From contig JAICYD010000045.1 in NCBI GenBank assembly GCA_025934375.1, positions 1 to 49,383 on the forward strand: a stretch of 49,383 nucleotides of DNA, read 5' to 3'. Positions 24,584-32,788 of the stretch are shown piece by piece. The DNA is from Streptosporangiaceae bacterium (GTDB lineage Bacteria > Actinomycetota > Actinomycetes > Streptosporangiales > Streptosporangiaceae). Each line of letters opens with the position of its first letter. The first letter of the stretch is position 1. The position numbers and the translations under genes are program-made. The notes under the pieces were generated by a model. The model had not been told where the DNA came from, ran no database searches, and worked only from the letters and a program-made list of their open reading frames with translations.

Positions 24584-25722
24584 TGGCTGAGGACTACTAC
24601 ACGCTGCTGGGCGTCCGCAAGGAGGCGTCCACCGACGAGATCAAGCGCGCCTACCGGCGGCTGGCCCGCGAACTGCACCCCGACGTCAACCCGGATCCGG
24701 AGACGGCGGAGAAGTTCAAGGAGATCAACCAGGCCTACAACGTGCTCTCCGACCCGGAGAAGCGGCAGATGTACGACCTCGGCGGCGACGCGTTCGGCGG
24801 GGCCGACGCCGGCTTCGGCGGGTTCGGCGCGGCCGCCGGGTTCCCGTTCAGCGACTTCGTTGACGCCGTCTTCGGCGCCGCCGGCGGGCAGCCGCGCGGG
24901 CCGCGGTCCCGGGCACGGCGCGGGCGGAACGCGACCATCCGCATCGAGCTGGACCTGTCGGAGTGCGCCTTCGGCGCCACCCGCGAGCTCACGGTTGACA
25001 CGGCCGTCGTGTGCCCGACGTGTTCCGGCGAGGGCACGGCGCCGGGAACGCACCCGGTCACCTGTGACATCTGCGCCGGCCGCGGCGAGATCAGCCAGGT
25101 CCGGCGGTCCTTCCTCGGCCAGGTGATGACCACCCAGCCGTGCCCCAACTGCGGCGGCTTCGGGACCCTCTTGCCCCGCCCGTGCCCGGAGTGCGACGGC
25201 GACGGGCGAGTCAGGACCCGGCGCACGATGAAGGTGCGGATCCCGGCCGGCGTCGAGGACGGCACCCACATCCAGCTGGCCGGGGAGGGCGAGACCGGCC
25301 CCGGCGGCGGGCCGCCGGGTGACCTGTTCCTTGAGGTCGTGCAGCGGCCGCACCCGATCTTCGAGCGGCAGGGCGACGACCTGCACTGCACGCTGACCAT
25401 CCCGATGGTCGCCGCGGCGCTGGGCGCGACCGTGTCGGTGGAGTCGCTGGATGGCCCGTCCGACGTGGACATCCGCCCCGGCACCCAGTCCGGGCAGGTC
25501 ATCCCGCTCTACAGCCTGGGAGTCAAGCACCTGAACGGGTCCGGGCGCGGCGACCTGATCATCCACGTGACCGTGGAGACCCCGAGCCGACTGGACCCCG
25601 AGCAGGAGAAGCTGCTGCGCGAGCTGGCCAAGCTGCGAGGTGAGGAGTCGCCGCCGGGTAAGTTCCAGCCGGGGCAGCAGGGTTTTTTTTCTCGGCTTCG
25701 CGACGCGTTTAACGGCCGTTAG
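24583..25722 (+). CDS. dnaJ: Chaperone DnaJ
   Basis: 379 residues. It has a J domain with the HPD motif ([18 protein letters not shown]), a short G/F region (residues ~70-105) and four zinc-finger repeats ([32 protein letters not shown]). Two substrate-binding beta domains follow. This full type I layout stimulates DnaK ATPase and holds unfolded clients. It is the hrcA-linked dnaJ of actinobacteria; no dnaK or grpE is nearby. The GTG start overlaps the hrcA stop. Near the 3' end is a run of eight T (25683-25690), an unusual homopolymer for this GC content. Confidence 0.97.
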   Translation: MAEDYYTLLGVRKEASTDEIKRAYRRLARELHPDVNPDPETAEKFKEINQAYNVLSDPEKRQMYDLGGDAFGGADAGFGGFGAAAGFPFSDFVDAVFGAAGGQPRGPRSRARRGRNATIRIELDLSECAFGATRELTVDTAVVCPTCSGEGTAPGTHPVTCDICAGRGEISQVRRSFLGQVMTTQPCPNCGGFGTLLPRPCPECDGDGRVRTRRTMKVRIPAGVEDGTHIQLAGEGETGPGGGPPGDLFLEVVQRPHPIFERQGDDLHCTLTIPMVAAALGATVSVESLDGPSDVDIRPGTQSGQVIPLYSLGVKHLNGSGRGDLIIHVTVETPSRLDPEQEKLLRELAKLRGEESPPGKFQPGQQGFFSRLRDAFNGR

Positions 25723-25764
25723 CGCGGTTCGCGAATTCAGCCACCGTTGAACTCTTCCGACGCG

Positions 25765-26619
25765 ATGAAAGGGAGCCGCCGGGCGGCGGCCGGTGGACTG
25801 AGCAAAGCGACCGAGGAACGAGGGAGCGACGCGAGGGAAGAGGCCGCGCATAGCCCGGAGGCGACCGGGGGCGCTGCCCGTTCCGGGCCGCCGGTGTTCC
25901 TGGTGGCCCCGGGTCAGCTGACCGCGCCCGGCCAGACCGTCGTGCTGTCCGGACCGGAGGGGCGGCACGCGGCCGTGGTGCGGCGGCTGCGCGCCGGCGA
26001 GCGCGCTGACCTGTCCGATGGCGCGGGGAAGCTCGCGTCCGGCGTTGTCGCCTCGGTCAGCCAGGAGTCAGTGGCGGTCACCGTGCGGTCCGTGCTAGCG
26101 GTGGCCGTCCCGTCCCCGCGGATCACCGTGGTCCAGGCGCTTGCCAAGGGAGACCGCGGCGAGCTCGCGGTGGAGATGATGACCGAGGTGGGAGCCGACG
26201 CCGTGGTGGCCTGGGCCGCCGAGCGTTCCGTGGTGCGCTGGGAGGGATCGCGCGGCGAGCGGTCGCTGGGCAAGTGGGCCAGCGTCGCCCGGGAGGCAGC
26301 CAAGCAGTCGCGCCGGGCGTGGATCCCGGCTGTCAGCGGTCCCGCCTCACTGCCGGAGGTCGCCCGGGCCGTTTCCGCCGCAGCGTGCGCGGTGGTCCTG
26401 GAGGCCGACGCCCCCGTTCCGCTGTCGCGGCTGGCGCTGCCGGTAGACGGCGAAATAGTCCTTGTGGTCGGCCCGGAAGGCGGGATCAGCCCGCGCGAGC
26501 GCTCCGCGCTGGCCGTGGCCGGCGCGATCGCGGCGCGCCTGGGGCCGACCGTGCTGCGTACCTCCACGGCTGGCGCCGCCGCGACGGCCGTGCTGCTTAG
26601 CCGCTCTGGCCGCTGGTGA
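25765..26619 (+). CDS. rsmE: 16S rRNA (uracil-1498-N3)-methyltransferase RsmE
   Basis: 284 residues from ATG 25765; a TTG at 25747 would give 290. The core begins at PPVFLVAPGQL and shows GPEGRHAAVVRRLRAGE, QALAKGDRGELAVEMMTEVG and the SPOUT knot LVVGPEGGISPRERSAL with LGPTVLRTSTAGAAA, which binds SAM. RsmE methylates U1498 of 16S rRNA. The first ~43 residues are a charged low-complexity extension encoded by GAGCGA-type repetitive DNA, so the true start may be further in. It follows dnaJ by about 40 bp. Its 3' end is overlapped antisense by the zero frame of the next gene. Confidence 0.93.
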   Translation: MKGSRRAAAGGLSKATEERGSDAREEAAHSPEATGGAARSGPPVFLVAPGQLTAPGQTVVLSGPEGRHAAVVRRLRAGERADLSDGAGKLASGVVASVSQESVAVTVRSVLAVAVPSPRITVVQALAKGDRGELAVEMMTEVGADAVVAWAAERSVVRWEGSRGERSLGKWASVAREAAKQSRRAWIPAVSGPASLPEVARAVSAAACAVVLEADAPVPLSRLALPVDGEIVLVVGPEGGISPRERSALAVAGAIAARLGPTVLRTSTAGAAATAVLLSRSGRW

Positions 26620-27801
26620 CAGTGTCCCTGCCGACGACACCGTGCCTGCCGACGACACCGTGCCTGCTGCCGTTGGTGCTGCCTTCCCCGTTGGTGCTGC
26701 CTTCCCCGCTGGTGCCCTCGGCCGGGCTATTAAAGGGCCGGCGGCCGGCGAAGGCGCTGAGGAATCCGGCGACACCTGGGGGCTGCCCGTCCCGTCCGCG
26801 GAACTGCCGGTGACACCCCCCGCCGGGGCGGTGCTGGTGCTGGTGTCGGTCGGCGTGGGCGACACCGTGGGCGTGGGCGAGCTTGACGGAGGCTCGGTGG
26901 TCGGCGGCGAGGTGGTCGGCGTGGCCAGCGGGGTTGACGGCTGCGGGGACGTGCTCGGCGTCGCCGGCGGGGAAGCGCTTGACGGCGACGGTGACGTGGT
27001 CGGCTCGGGCGCCGCCGGGGATGACGTTGACGACGGGCTTGGCGAAGGGCACGCCGACGATGCCGGGGACGGGCCGTTGTAGGGCGCCGCCGAGGGTGCT
27101 GGCACTGGCCCTAGCGGGGTCTGCCCCCCCGGGAGGCTGGACGTGGTGGCGCCCGACCCGCTGGGGGCCGAGTTCGCCGAGCCAGGCGCTGGCGTGGGGC
27201 AGACCGGATGGGTGAACGCGCTCCCGGGCAGCGACTGCGGGGGAATGCCGCCGGGATAGCCCCGCGGGGTCGGGCCGGGACTTTGCGTCCCGCTCAGGTC
27301 GTTGGCCGTGCCCCCGCCGGACCCGGAGCCACCGCCGCCCGGGTTGCCGGCTGGCTGGAGGTTCTCGTCCCCGCCGGTCAGCACGGTCGAGCTCACCTGG
27401 ACGAGCGCCGTGCGCAGGGGAGGCACCGCCACCGCGATCGCGGTGAGCGAGGCCGCCGCCGCCAGGCCGCCCACGACGCGAGCCCAGCCGAGCTGGGTCG
27501 GGCGGATGGCGCTCGGCACCCGCGCGGCCCAGCGGCGCCAGGTCTGCGGGCGGAAGTTCTCCGGCCTGGTCGCCCATGCCCAGTACCCGGGATCCTGCCA
27601 GGCCCAGTGCCCGCGCCAGGACCAGAGCCGCGCCCAGTGGACAGCGTCCATGACGATGCTGAGCGGCAACGGGTGCGGCGTCCGGCCACTCGTCTTCGCG
27701 CGGATACGGTCAAGGCCCTCAGTGCCGGGCTCGACCTGCTCGGCTGCGGCCGATAGCGCCTGCCGCAAGGCTTCCGCGAGGTCGTCCTCGGGTGCGGTCA
27801 T
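26347..27801 (-). CDS. Sigma-linked membrane protein with Ser/Pro/Thr-rich extracellular stalk; possible -1 frameshift
   Basis: Zero-frame length is 484 residues. The N terminus is an acidic/helical cytoplasmic part (DDLAEALRQALSAAAEQV) and a Trp-rich patch, then one transmembrane helix (residues ~106-127, GWARVVGGLAAAASLTAIAV) and a long S/P/T-rich stalk. It follows a SigE-type sigma gene, so an anti-sigma or signalling role is plausible but unproven. The zero frame ends 273 bp inside rsmE antisense with weak codon bias. A -1 shift at CCCTTTA (26731-26737) gives ~401 residues ending at 26597, with much better GC3. ATG 27801 overlaps the stop of a 10-codon ORF. Confidence 0.7.
   Translation of the reverse strand: MTAPEDDLAEALRQALSAAAEQVEPGTEGLDRIRAKTSGRTPHPLPLSIVMDAVHWARLWSWRGHWAWQDPGYWAWATRPENFRPQTWRRWAARVPSAIRPTQLGWARVVGGLAAAASLTAIAVAVPPLRTALVQVSSTVLTGGDENLQPAGNPGGGGSGSGGGTANDLSGTQSPGPTPRGYPGGIPPQSLPGSAFTHPVCPTPAPGSANSAPSGSGATTSSLPGGQTPLGPVPAPSAAPYNGPSPASSACPSPSPSSTSSPAAPEPTTSPSPSSASPPATPSTSPQPSTPLATPTTSPPTTEPPSSSPTPTVSPTPTDTSTSTAPAGGVTGSSADGTGSPQVSPDSSAPSPAAGPLIARPRAPAGKAAPTGKAAPTAAGTVSSAGTVSSAGTLSPAARAAKQHGRRGGASRGGTQHGRPQARRDRAGHGQRGALARADPAFRADHKDYFAVYRQRQPRQRNGGVGLQDHRARCGGNGPGDLRQ
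26624..26707 (-). repeat. Two pairs of 18-bp tandem repeats
   Basis: GTCCCTGCCGACGACACC/GTGCCTGCCGACGACACC (26624-26659) and two identical GTTGGTGCTGCCTTCCCC units (26672-26707) on the plus strand. They lie within the 3' part of the membrane-protein gene, between the rsmE stop and the slippery heptamer. Confidence 0.9.
26731..26737 (-). other. Candidate -1 ribosomal frameshift heptamer CCCTTTA
   Basis: On the minus strand the zero-frame codons CCT TTA are preceded by C, giving C CCT TTA, an exact X XXY YYZ heptamer. The zero frame continues with rare codons (TTA then ATA) and loses GC3 bias. The -1 frame (CCC TTT AAT AGC ...) is GC3-rich and stops at 26597. Confidence 0.4.
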
Positions 27802-27830
27802 GCCACCTGCCCGGCTGCCCGCTGTGTCAT
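27798..27830 (-). CDS. 10-codon coupling ORF between sigma factor and membrane protein
   Basis: The ATG at 27830 overlaps the sigma-gene TGA (ATGA) and has AGGAGG 4-5 nt upstream. It encodes MTQRAAGQVA, and its TGA overlaps the ATG of the membrane protein (ATGA again). The membrane-protein ATG has no well-placed RBS of its own, so this mini-ORF may pass ribosomes on. A one-base indel in a longer N terminus is the alternative. Confidence 0.4.
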   Translation of the reverse strand: MTQRAAGQVA

Positions 27831-28441
27831 GGGGCCTCCTGCTCCAGTACCGACTTGAGCGCGGCAATGCCCCGCGCCGTGTGGCTTTTCACCGCGCCGC
27901 GGCTGATGCCCATCGTCGCGGCGATGTCGGCCTCCGACAGGTCGGCGTAGTAGCGCAAGACGATCGCCTCGCGCTGCCGGTCCGGCAGCCGGCGCAGCGC
28001 GGCCACGACCGCCGAGCGCTCCAGCAGGGCGATCGCGCCCGCCTCGGCGCTGGGCTCATCGGGCACGTGCTTGGGGGCGTTCTTGTCCACCACCGTGCGG
28101 TGGCGCAGCACCGACCGCGAGCGGTTCACGACCGCCTGCCGCAAGTAGGACAGGGCCTTCTCGGGGTCGCGGAGCCGGCGCCACCCGGTGTGCATGGCGA
28201 TGAACGCTTCCTGGACGACCTCCTCGGCCGTGGACACGTCGTGCAGGAGCAGCACCGCGAGTCGGACAAGCGACCGGTACTCGCCGAGGTAGATCTCGGT
28301 GAGCAAGTGGTCGGCTTCCCATCTGGCCGCCGTGGGCTGCGTGGCCGGCTCGGCGCGCAGGACATCGGGGACCAGTGCGCTCGCCACGAGCGTTTCGGTC
28401 ACAACGGTTGGACGCGCAGCAGCTTCCATAGGTTCACTCAC
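27827..28441 (-). CDS. SigE-family RNA polymerase sigma factor (ECF type)
   Basis: 204 residues from GTG 28441; ATG 28429 is an alternative, and neither has a clear RBS. Region 2 is seen as YLGEYRSLVRLAVLLLHDVS, AEEVVQEAFIAMHTGWRRLR and YLRQAVVNRSRSVLRHR. Region 4 is seen as LRRLPDRQREAIVLRYYADL, SEADIAATMGISRGAVKSHT. This is the layout of the actinobacterial SigE-like ECF group. Its TGA is overlapped by a 10-codon ORF leading into a membrane-protein gene, so the two probably form a regulatory pair. A second such pair is at 47068-48896. Target promoters unknown. Confidence 0.9.
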   Translation of the reverse strand: MSEPMEAAARPTVVTETLVASALVPDVLRAEPATQPTAARWEADHLLTEIYLGEYRSLVRLAVLLLHDVSTAEEVVQEAFIAMHTGWRRLRDPEKALSYLRQAVVNRSRSVLRHRTVVDKNAPKHVPDEPSAEAGAIALLERSAVVAALRRLPDRQREAIVLRYYADLSEADIAATMGISRGAVKSHTARGIAALKSVLEQEAP

Positions 28442-29035
28442 AGTCGTCTTGCTTCTGCGCGACGGCTGTGCTGGCCGATCGCCTGACCTCCCTAAGTCCC
28501 GCTCCGGGGACTGGATCGCCGGGGGCGCGCCGCCTGCCCGACGCGCTCGCCCGTCCACCGGGGAGGCATCGGGGGATGCCGCGGGATTTTCTCCCGAGCG
28601 GCGACTGCATGACCCCACACGTGACCAACCGTCTACAGCGGGACCGGATGTCCGGACCCGCGTGTGCGACAACATGCCCAACCCACATTCGGTAACTCCA
28701 CCCCAGAAACCGCCGGAGGATTGCGGAAAGACAAGAATATCCGTAAGCGCGTGGCTAGCACATCGCTTGTTGGGATCAACCCGGTAACATAACAGCGGCC
28801 CGGAAAGTCTACCGGCGAGTAGTTTTCTACGCCGGTGTAATTTGTGGGCCTTGCCCCCTGCTGTTTCCCGGGATCTTCCCCGGCTGTTCTCCCGCCGTTC
28901 CCCCCGCAGTTCCCGCCCTCTTCCTCCGCTTCCGCGCAAGCGCCCAGCGCACTTGCGTGCGATCGGCCATACCAGATTCTACGACGGGCCTGCCCGCGTA
29001 GCCCAGAGCGGCGCCGGCCGCTGTTGCCCAGCAAC
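28442..29035. other. Long intergenic region between sigma factor and HIT gene
   Basis: About 600 bp. I find no convincing gene. It holds a bulged hairpin with a TTTT loop (28811-28836) and, at about 28850-28975, a pyrimidine-rich stretch on the plus strand with repeated GTTCCC/GTTCTCCC blocks. The DNA at 28720-28845 is less GC-rich than its surroundings, as expected for regulatory DNA. Confidence 0.7.
28811..28836. repeat. Bulged hairpin with TTTT loop
   Basis: ACCGGCG-AG-TAG pairs with CTA-CGCCGGT around a TTTT loop (10 bp with a 2-nt bulge). It does not follow a gene end, so it may be part of a leader or a small RNA. Confidence 0.4.
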
Positions 29036-29041
29036 TATGAT
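29036..29041 (+). promoter_or_regulatory. -10-like box of the HIT gene (leaderless start)
   Basis: TATGAT is followed by 7 nt and GTG 29049. This favours GTG 29049 over the ATG at 29037, which lies inside the box itself. Confidence 0.5.
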
Positions 29042-29048
29042 CGTGAGC

Positions 29049-29402
29049 GTGCCAGAGTGCTTGTTCTGCGGAATCGCAGCCGGTGACGTCCCGGCCACGA
29101 AGGTGGCCGACGGGGAGCGGATCGTAGCTTTCCGTGATATCAACCCTCAGGCGCCGGTCCACGTCCTGGTGATCCCCCGTGACCACTACCCGAACGTGGC
29201 CGCGCTGGTCGCCGCCGGTGACCCGGGCAAGGGCCTGCTGGATGAGCTCATCGCCGCCGCTGGCAAGGTCGCGGCGGCGGAGGGCATAGAAGACAGCGGG
29301 TACCGCGTTGTCTTTAACACCGGGCCAGACGCCGGGCAGTCTGTCGCGCATGTGCACGCGCATGTGCTCGGCGGGCGGGCCATGGCCTGGCCGCCCGGGT
29401 GA
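29049..29402 (+). CDS. HIT-family nucleotide hydrolase (HINT-like)
   Basis: 117 residues from GTG 29049 (VPECLFCGIAAGDVPATKV), which matches how HIT proteins usually begin. Central FRDINPQAPVHVLVIPRDHY and the C-terminal histidine triad SVAHVHAHVLGGR (H-x-H-x-H) are intact, so hydrolysis of nucleoside phosphoramidates or adenylated substrates is likely. No zinc-binding extension is obvious beyond the N-terminal C-x2-C (CLFC). It precedes phoH by 120 bp, the usual actinobacterial neighbour. Confidence 0.92.
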   Translation: MPECLFCGIAAGDVPATKVADGERIVAFRDINPQAPVHVLVIPRDHYPNVAALVAAGDPGKGLLDELIAAAGKVAAAEGIEDSGYRVVFNTGPDAGQSVAHVHAHVLGGRAMAWPPG

Positions 29403-29522
29403 TTACCGCCCGGATGACCGGGGCGCCCGCCCGCGCGGCCCGGCCGCAGTTTCCCGCTATATCGCCGCCCCGCGCAGGGTGGTCCCCGGGTCGTTCTCCC
29501 CGGGGCTATCGAGAGCAGTGAA

Positions 29523-30575
<1,053 letters not shown>

Positions 30576-30594
30576 CTGGAGGAACGGGGCACCG

Positions 30595-31125
30595 GTGACA
30601 ATCGACATCGTCAACGAGTCGGGGGTGGCCGTCGATGAGACGGCGCTGGCCGCCGTCGCGCGGTTCTCCCTTGACCGGATGCGGATCCACCCGCTGGCCG
30701 AGCTTTCCGTCCTGATCGTGGACGAGGCGGCCATGACGGAGCTGCACGAGCGCTGGATGGGCGAGCCGGGCCCGACCGACGTCTTGTCGTTCCCGATGGA
30801 CGAGCTGCGGCCCCCCTCGCCGGTGGGCGGCACCTCCGGGCGCGGTGGTGACGACCCCGGGCCGGACCCGGCGTTGCTGGGCGACGTGGTGCTCTGCCCG
30901 CCGGTGGCGCAGAAGCAGGCCAGCCAGGCCGGGCACTCGATGCAGGCCGAGCTGGAGCTGCTCACGGTGCACGGGATCTTGCACCTGCTGGGCTATGATC
31001 ACGCCGACCCGGAGGAAGAGACCGAGATGTTCGGCCTGCAGGGCGAGCTCCTCTCCGCCTGGCGGGCGCCCGCGGTGCGGGCGACGGGCGGGCGGGCCAC
31101 GGACGCGGGGCAAGGGCCTGGCTGA
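30595..31125 (+). CDS. ybeY: Endoribonuclease YbeY
   Basis: 176 residues. The zinc motif [17 protein letters not shown] (H-x3-H-x5-H) is intact. [20 protein letters not shown] and LLGDVVLCP are the other conserved blocks. YbeY trims the 16S rRNA 3' end and takes part in ribosome quality control. GTG start with GGAGG upstream. A Gly/Pro-rich insertion lies between FPMDELRPP and LLGDVV. The TGA stop overlaps the next ATG (TGATG). Confidence 0.95.
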   Translation: MTIDIVNESGVAVDETALAAVARFSLDRMRIHPLAELSVLIVDEAAMTELHERWMGEPGPTDVLSFPMDELRPPSPVGGTSGRGGDDPGPDPALLGDVVLCPPVAQKQASQAGHSMQAELELLTVHGILHLLGYDHADPEEETEMFGLQGELLSAWRAPAVRATGGRATDAGQGPG

Positions 31126-32345
31126 TGTCGCCCGCCGGGTGGCTCCTGATCGCCGCGCTCATGCTGATCCTCGTCGCCGGCTGGTGCGGGGGCGCGCAGG
31201 CTGCCCTGGCCCGCACCGCGCCGGACGGGCTCGCCCAGTACACCAGCCTCCTCACGCTCATCCGGGTATGCGCCGAGGCGAGCGCGGCGGTGCTGGTGAC
31301 GCTGGCCTTCGCGCACTGGCTCGGCGGCGGCTGGCAGGTCTTCCTGCCCGCGGCGGCCGTCGCCCTGCTCGCCCGCTACGTCCTGATCGGGGTGGGGCCG
31401 CGGGCAGTTGGCAGGCAGCGCGCGCAGCGCGTGACCGCGACCGCGACCCGGCTGCTGCGCCCGCTGCTGCGCTTGCTCGGCCCGCTGCCGCGACTGCTCA
31501 ATGACGTCACCGGCGCGCTGCCGCTCGGCGGCCACCCCGGCGAGGACGAGTTCAACGCCCGGCCCGAGCTGCGCGGCATCGTCGACCTCATCGAGGGCCG
31601 CGCCGAGATCGAGCCGGGCGAGCGCGATATGGTCCGCTCGGTCTTCGAGCTCGGCGACACGATCGTCCGCGAGGTCATGGTGCCGCGCACCGACATGGTG
31701 TTCATCGAACGGGACAAGACCGTCGGCCAGGGGCTGTCGCTCGCGCTGCGCAGCGGGTTCTCCCGCATCCCGGTCGTCGGCGAGAGCACCGACGACGTGG
31801 TCGGGATCGCCTACCTCAAGGACATGGTGGCCTGGGAGCACGACCAGCCTGGCGCGCAGGAGTCCGACCGCATCGAGAAGGTCATGCGGCAGGCCACCTA
31901 CGTGCCGGAGAGCAAGCCGGTCGACGAGCTGCTGCGGCAGATGCAGACCCAGCGCATCCACGTGGCGATCGCCATTGACGAGTACGGCGGCACGGCGGGC
32001 CTGGTCACCATCGAGGACATCCTGGAGGAGATCGTCGGCGAGATCGCCGACGAGTACGACACCGAGCAGGCCCCGGTCGAGTGGCTGGCGCCAGACAGCG
32101 CCCGGGTCACCGCCCGGCTGCCGGTCGCCGAGCTCGAGGAGCTATTCGGCGTCACCATCGAGGCGCAGGACGTCGAGACCGTCGGCGGGCTGCTCGCGCA
32201 CGAGCTGGGCCGGGTCCCCATCGCGGGCTCGGAGGCCACCGTCGTCGGCCTCCACCTGACCGCGGAGAACATCGCCGGGCGCCGCAACAAGCTCGGCACC
32301 GTCCTCGTCGAGCGAGTGGCCCGCGAGGACCCCGAGGGCAAGTAA
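31125..32345 (+). CDS. CNNM/CorC-type membrane protein with CBS domains
   Basis: 406 residues. The N-terminal DUF21-like region has hydrophobic segments (WLLIAALMLILVAGWCGGAQ, and two to three more to residue ~95). Two CBS motifs follow (VREVMVPRTDMVFIERDKT and IEKVMRQATYVPESKPVDEL), then IDEYGGTAGLVTIEDILEEI and a C-terminal CorC_HlyC domain. The family is implicated in magnesium/cobalt transport, though many are labelled hemolysin. The start overlaps the ybeY stop. The usual next gene in this order, a cytidine-deaminase-like gene, is displaced 2 kb by an ArsR/MFS insertion. Confidence 0.92.
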   Translation: MSPAGWLLIAALMLILVAGWCGGAQAALARTAPDGLAQYTSLLTLIRVCAEASAAVLVTLAFAHWLGGGWQVFLPAAAVALLARYVLIGVGPRAVGRQRAQRVTATATRLLRPLLRLLGPLPRLLNDVTGALPLGGHPGEDEFNARPELRGIVDLIEGRAEIEPGERDMVRSVFELGDTIVREVMVPRTDMVFIERDKTVGQGLSLALRSGFSRIPVVGESTDDVVGIAYLKDMVAWEHDQPGAQESDRIEKVMRQATYVPESKPVDELLRQMQTQRIHVAIAIDEYGGTAGLVTIEDILEEIVGEIADEYDTEQAPVEWLAPDSARVTARLPVAELEELFGVTIEAQDVETVGGLLAHELGRVPIAGSEATVVGLHLTAENIAGRRNKLGTVLVERVAREDPEGK

Positions 32346-32363
32346 GGCCAGCTGCCCGCGCGG

Positions 32364-32696
32364 TCAGGCTTGGCGCGCCGGGACCTCGGCGTCGATGATC
32401 GCGTCCATCAGGCCCGGGAAGCGGCTGTCGAGGTCCTCCTTGCGCAGCTGGGCGTAGCCCTTGGCGCCGGAGATGCGCTTGGTGACGACTCCAGCCTCGC
32501 GCAAGATGCGCAGGTGATGGGAAAACGTCGACTTCGACATGGCCAGGCCCGCCTCCTGCATGACCAGGCCGCACCAGGACTCGCCATGGACGGCCACGTA
32601 GCGCACCGTGGCTAGCCGATGTGGATCAGCCAGCGCCGCCAGGATGCGCGGAAGCTGGAAGTCCGCCGCCGCCGGCTCGATTACGTCGTCCATCAC
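32364..32696 (-). CDS. ArsR-family winged-helix repressor
   Basis: 110 residues from GTG 32696 (ATG 32693 is next). The winged helix is clear: FQLPRILAALADPHRLATVR, then AGLAMSKSTFSHHLRILREA and GVVTKRISGAKGYAQLRKED. The metal-binding C-x-C pattern of ArsR/SmtB sensors is missing (only one Cys), so it probably senses something other than thiophilic metals. A TATCCT box (minus strand, 32709-32704) ends 7 nt before the GTG. It is divergent from an MFS exporter with an array of AGTTCGA half-sites between, which suggests it represses both. Confidence 0.88.
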   Translation of the reverse strand: MMDDVIEPAAADFQLPRILAALADPHRLATVRYVAVHGESWCGLVMQEAGLAMSKSTFSHHLRILREAGVVTKRISGAKGYAQLRKEDLDSRFPGLMDAIIDAEVPARQA

Positions 32697-32703
32697 GCAT
32701 CCG

Positions 32704-32709
32704 AGGATA
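32704..32709 (-). promoter_or_regulatory. -10-like box of the arsR-type gene (leaderless start)
   Basis: TATCCT on the minus strand, 7 nt before the GTG at 32696; identical to the hexamer before hemW. Confidence 0.45.
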
Positions 32710-32724
32710 AACCAAGTTGCGTGC

Positions 32725-32780
32725 AGTTCGATAGCTGTCGTACAGTTCGAATTGCATCGAACTTCGAGAGTCATCGAACA
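32725..32780. promoter_or_regulatory. Operator array for the ArsR-type repressor
   Basis: AGTTCGA (32744-32750), ATTGCA, TCGAACT (32757-32763) is a perfect inverted repeat. Further half-sites AGTTCGAT (32725-32732) and ATCGAAC (32773-32779) flank it. The array fills the space between the divergent repressor and exporter. Confidence 0.7.
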
Positions 32781-32788
32781 CCGAGGGG

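Noticed and set aside
32364..32696. Metal-sensing ArsR/SmtB repressor
   Set aside because: It lacks the C-x-C metal-binding pattern and faces a drug-type MFS exporter rather than a metal pump.
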